Shown: positions 63,557-64,000 of the stretch, piece by piece | How the letters are laid out: every line of letters starts with the position of its first letter | How positions within the stretch are numbered: position 1 is the first letter of the stretch | Assembly (NCBI RefSeq): GCF_900142955.1 | Contig: NZ_FRCP01000022.1 | Coordinates: forward strand, 1 to 64,000 | DNA: 64,000 nucleotides | From: Anaerosporobacter mobilis DSM 15930 | GTDB taxonomy: Bacteria; Bacillota; Clostridia; Lachnospirales; Lachnospiraceae | Reading direction: 5' to 3' | Position numbers and translations under genes: made by a program | Notes under the pieces: model-generated | The model's input: only the letters and a program-made list of their open reading frames with translations | Told to the model about the DNA's origin: nothing | The model's database searches: none

Positions 63557-64000
63557 TTACCATTCTATGCAAATACAACCATCTGCTATATGAAATATTT
63601 CAAAATATCTATTTTCTTTCGGAATCCATTCAGTAATAAATCGTTGCAATTTCTCTTCACCGTTTCTCTTTCTTATGTTATCAACCTGATCTTTCTCGCT
63701 GATATTCATAAAAATCTTCACATCATATGGGTCATTAAAATATGGATGCAGGCTATATGATCCTTCCATTATATTTAACCGATGTTTCTTAATAAGAATT
63801 TCCTCTTTGATTTTACCTTCCATACAACTATAAGGTCGATAGATTACATCCGTTCCACTAAGTACGGGTCCCATAACCTCTGTTTGGAATCTTTCATAAT
63901 CTACATTTCCTCCAATTTGTGCAAGTCTTTCTTCTGTCCTTTGATATCCTTGTAAAAAGAAGTCATCTAGATGGAAGAGATTGCAATCATAGATATCTTT
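63557..64000 (-). CDS. Uridine kinase-like P-loop protein, partial
   Basis: The frame is open from the window end (5' part missing) to 63557. Visible residues include NLFHLDDFFLQGYQRTEERL, AQIGGNVDYERFQTEV and the ending FEIFHIADGCICIEW, which fit the uridine kinase/phosphoribulokinase-like family (DDFF and GGNVDxER motifs). The Walker A lies outside. An ATG at 63874 is internal, not the true start. Confidence 0.8.
   Translation of the reverse strand, partial: KDIYDCNLFHLDDFFLQGYQRTEERLAQIGGNVDYERFQTEVMGPVLSGTDVIYRPYSCMEGKIKEEILIKKHRLNIMEGSYSLHPYFNDPYDVKIFMNISEKDQVDNIRKRNGEEKLQRFITEWIPKENRYFEIFHIADGCICIEW

Overview
The window reads as a piece of a low-G+C Firmicute chromosome, most likely Lachnospiraceae or a related Clostridium-group genus. 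The chromosomal genes are AT-rich, use strong AGGAGG ribosome binding sites and TTG/GTG starts, and form an ordinary clostridial set (rlmD, yqeY, yerC, a DUF1836 gene, pcrA). I cannot name the species from the sequence alone.

Layout. (1) 1-7079: chromosome-side accessory DNA. It holds a membrane-anchored XRE regulator, a small transcription unit (consensus promoter, about 100 nt structured RNA, 59-aa membrane peptide, terminator), an FRG-domain gene next to a HEPN-like gene, and an old plasmid/ICE maintenance module (RepA_N, parB, parA) in which parA and parB are frameshifted. (2) About 7111-49648: a complete integrative and conjugative element of the CTn4/CTn5/Tn1549-like Firmicute family, inserted in the last codons of rlmD. 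The displaced native rlmD tail lies at 7080-7115 (minus strand), and the rest of rlmD lies at 49613-50974. (3) 49649-64000: stable chromosome with rlmD, a YgjP-type metallopeptidase, yqeY, glycerate kinase, a sensor/EAL protein, a PHP phosphatase, yerC, a DUF1836 gene, pcrA, a lipoprotein ABC substrate-binding protein and a partial uridine kinase-like gene.

ICE backbone, left to right: left-end att ORF, parA, parB, a DUF5720-like gene, a DUF6017 replication-type protein, pcfB, virD4 coupling ATPase, Maff2 peptide, VirB6-like channel, PrgI, VirB4 ATPase, CHAP cell-wall hydrolase, DUF4315, DUF4366, topoisomerase III, an ArdC/YodL-type protein, a TTRAP peptide, a giant N6-methylase/SNF2 helicase, mobC, a CD1845-family protein, relaxase, candidate oriT, XRE regulator, sigma factor, a small protein and a large serine recombinase. 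These supply replication/partition, strand processing, a type IV secretion channel and integration/excision, so the element looks mobile-competent if the group II intron in the helicase gene splices.

Cargo sits at module junctions and is visibly more AT-rich than the backbone: a DinD gene with its own promoter, a PIN (DUF4935-like) gene, a two-gene Pycsar antiphage system, a group II intron, a HEPN/zinc-ribbon gene, and a macrolide-resistance island (Mef-type efflux, CD3324-type regulator, Erm 23S rRNA methylase). The efflux gene is preceded by a promoter, a 7-codon leader peptide with an Arg-Ile-Arg motif, and mutually exclusive RNA hairpins, which suggests macrolide-responsive ribosome-stalling attenuation.

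Most interesting points: the att core lies inside the recombinase reading frame, so excision would fuse the recombinase in frame to the 117-residue left-end ORF; a tnpV-like gene is nested out of frame inside the helicase gene; and at least six genes in the transfer operon are preceded by the same terminator-plus-Shine-Dalgarno cassette, which suggests processive antitermination. No tRNA, rRNA, CRISPR array or insertion sequence was recognised.
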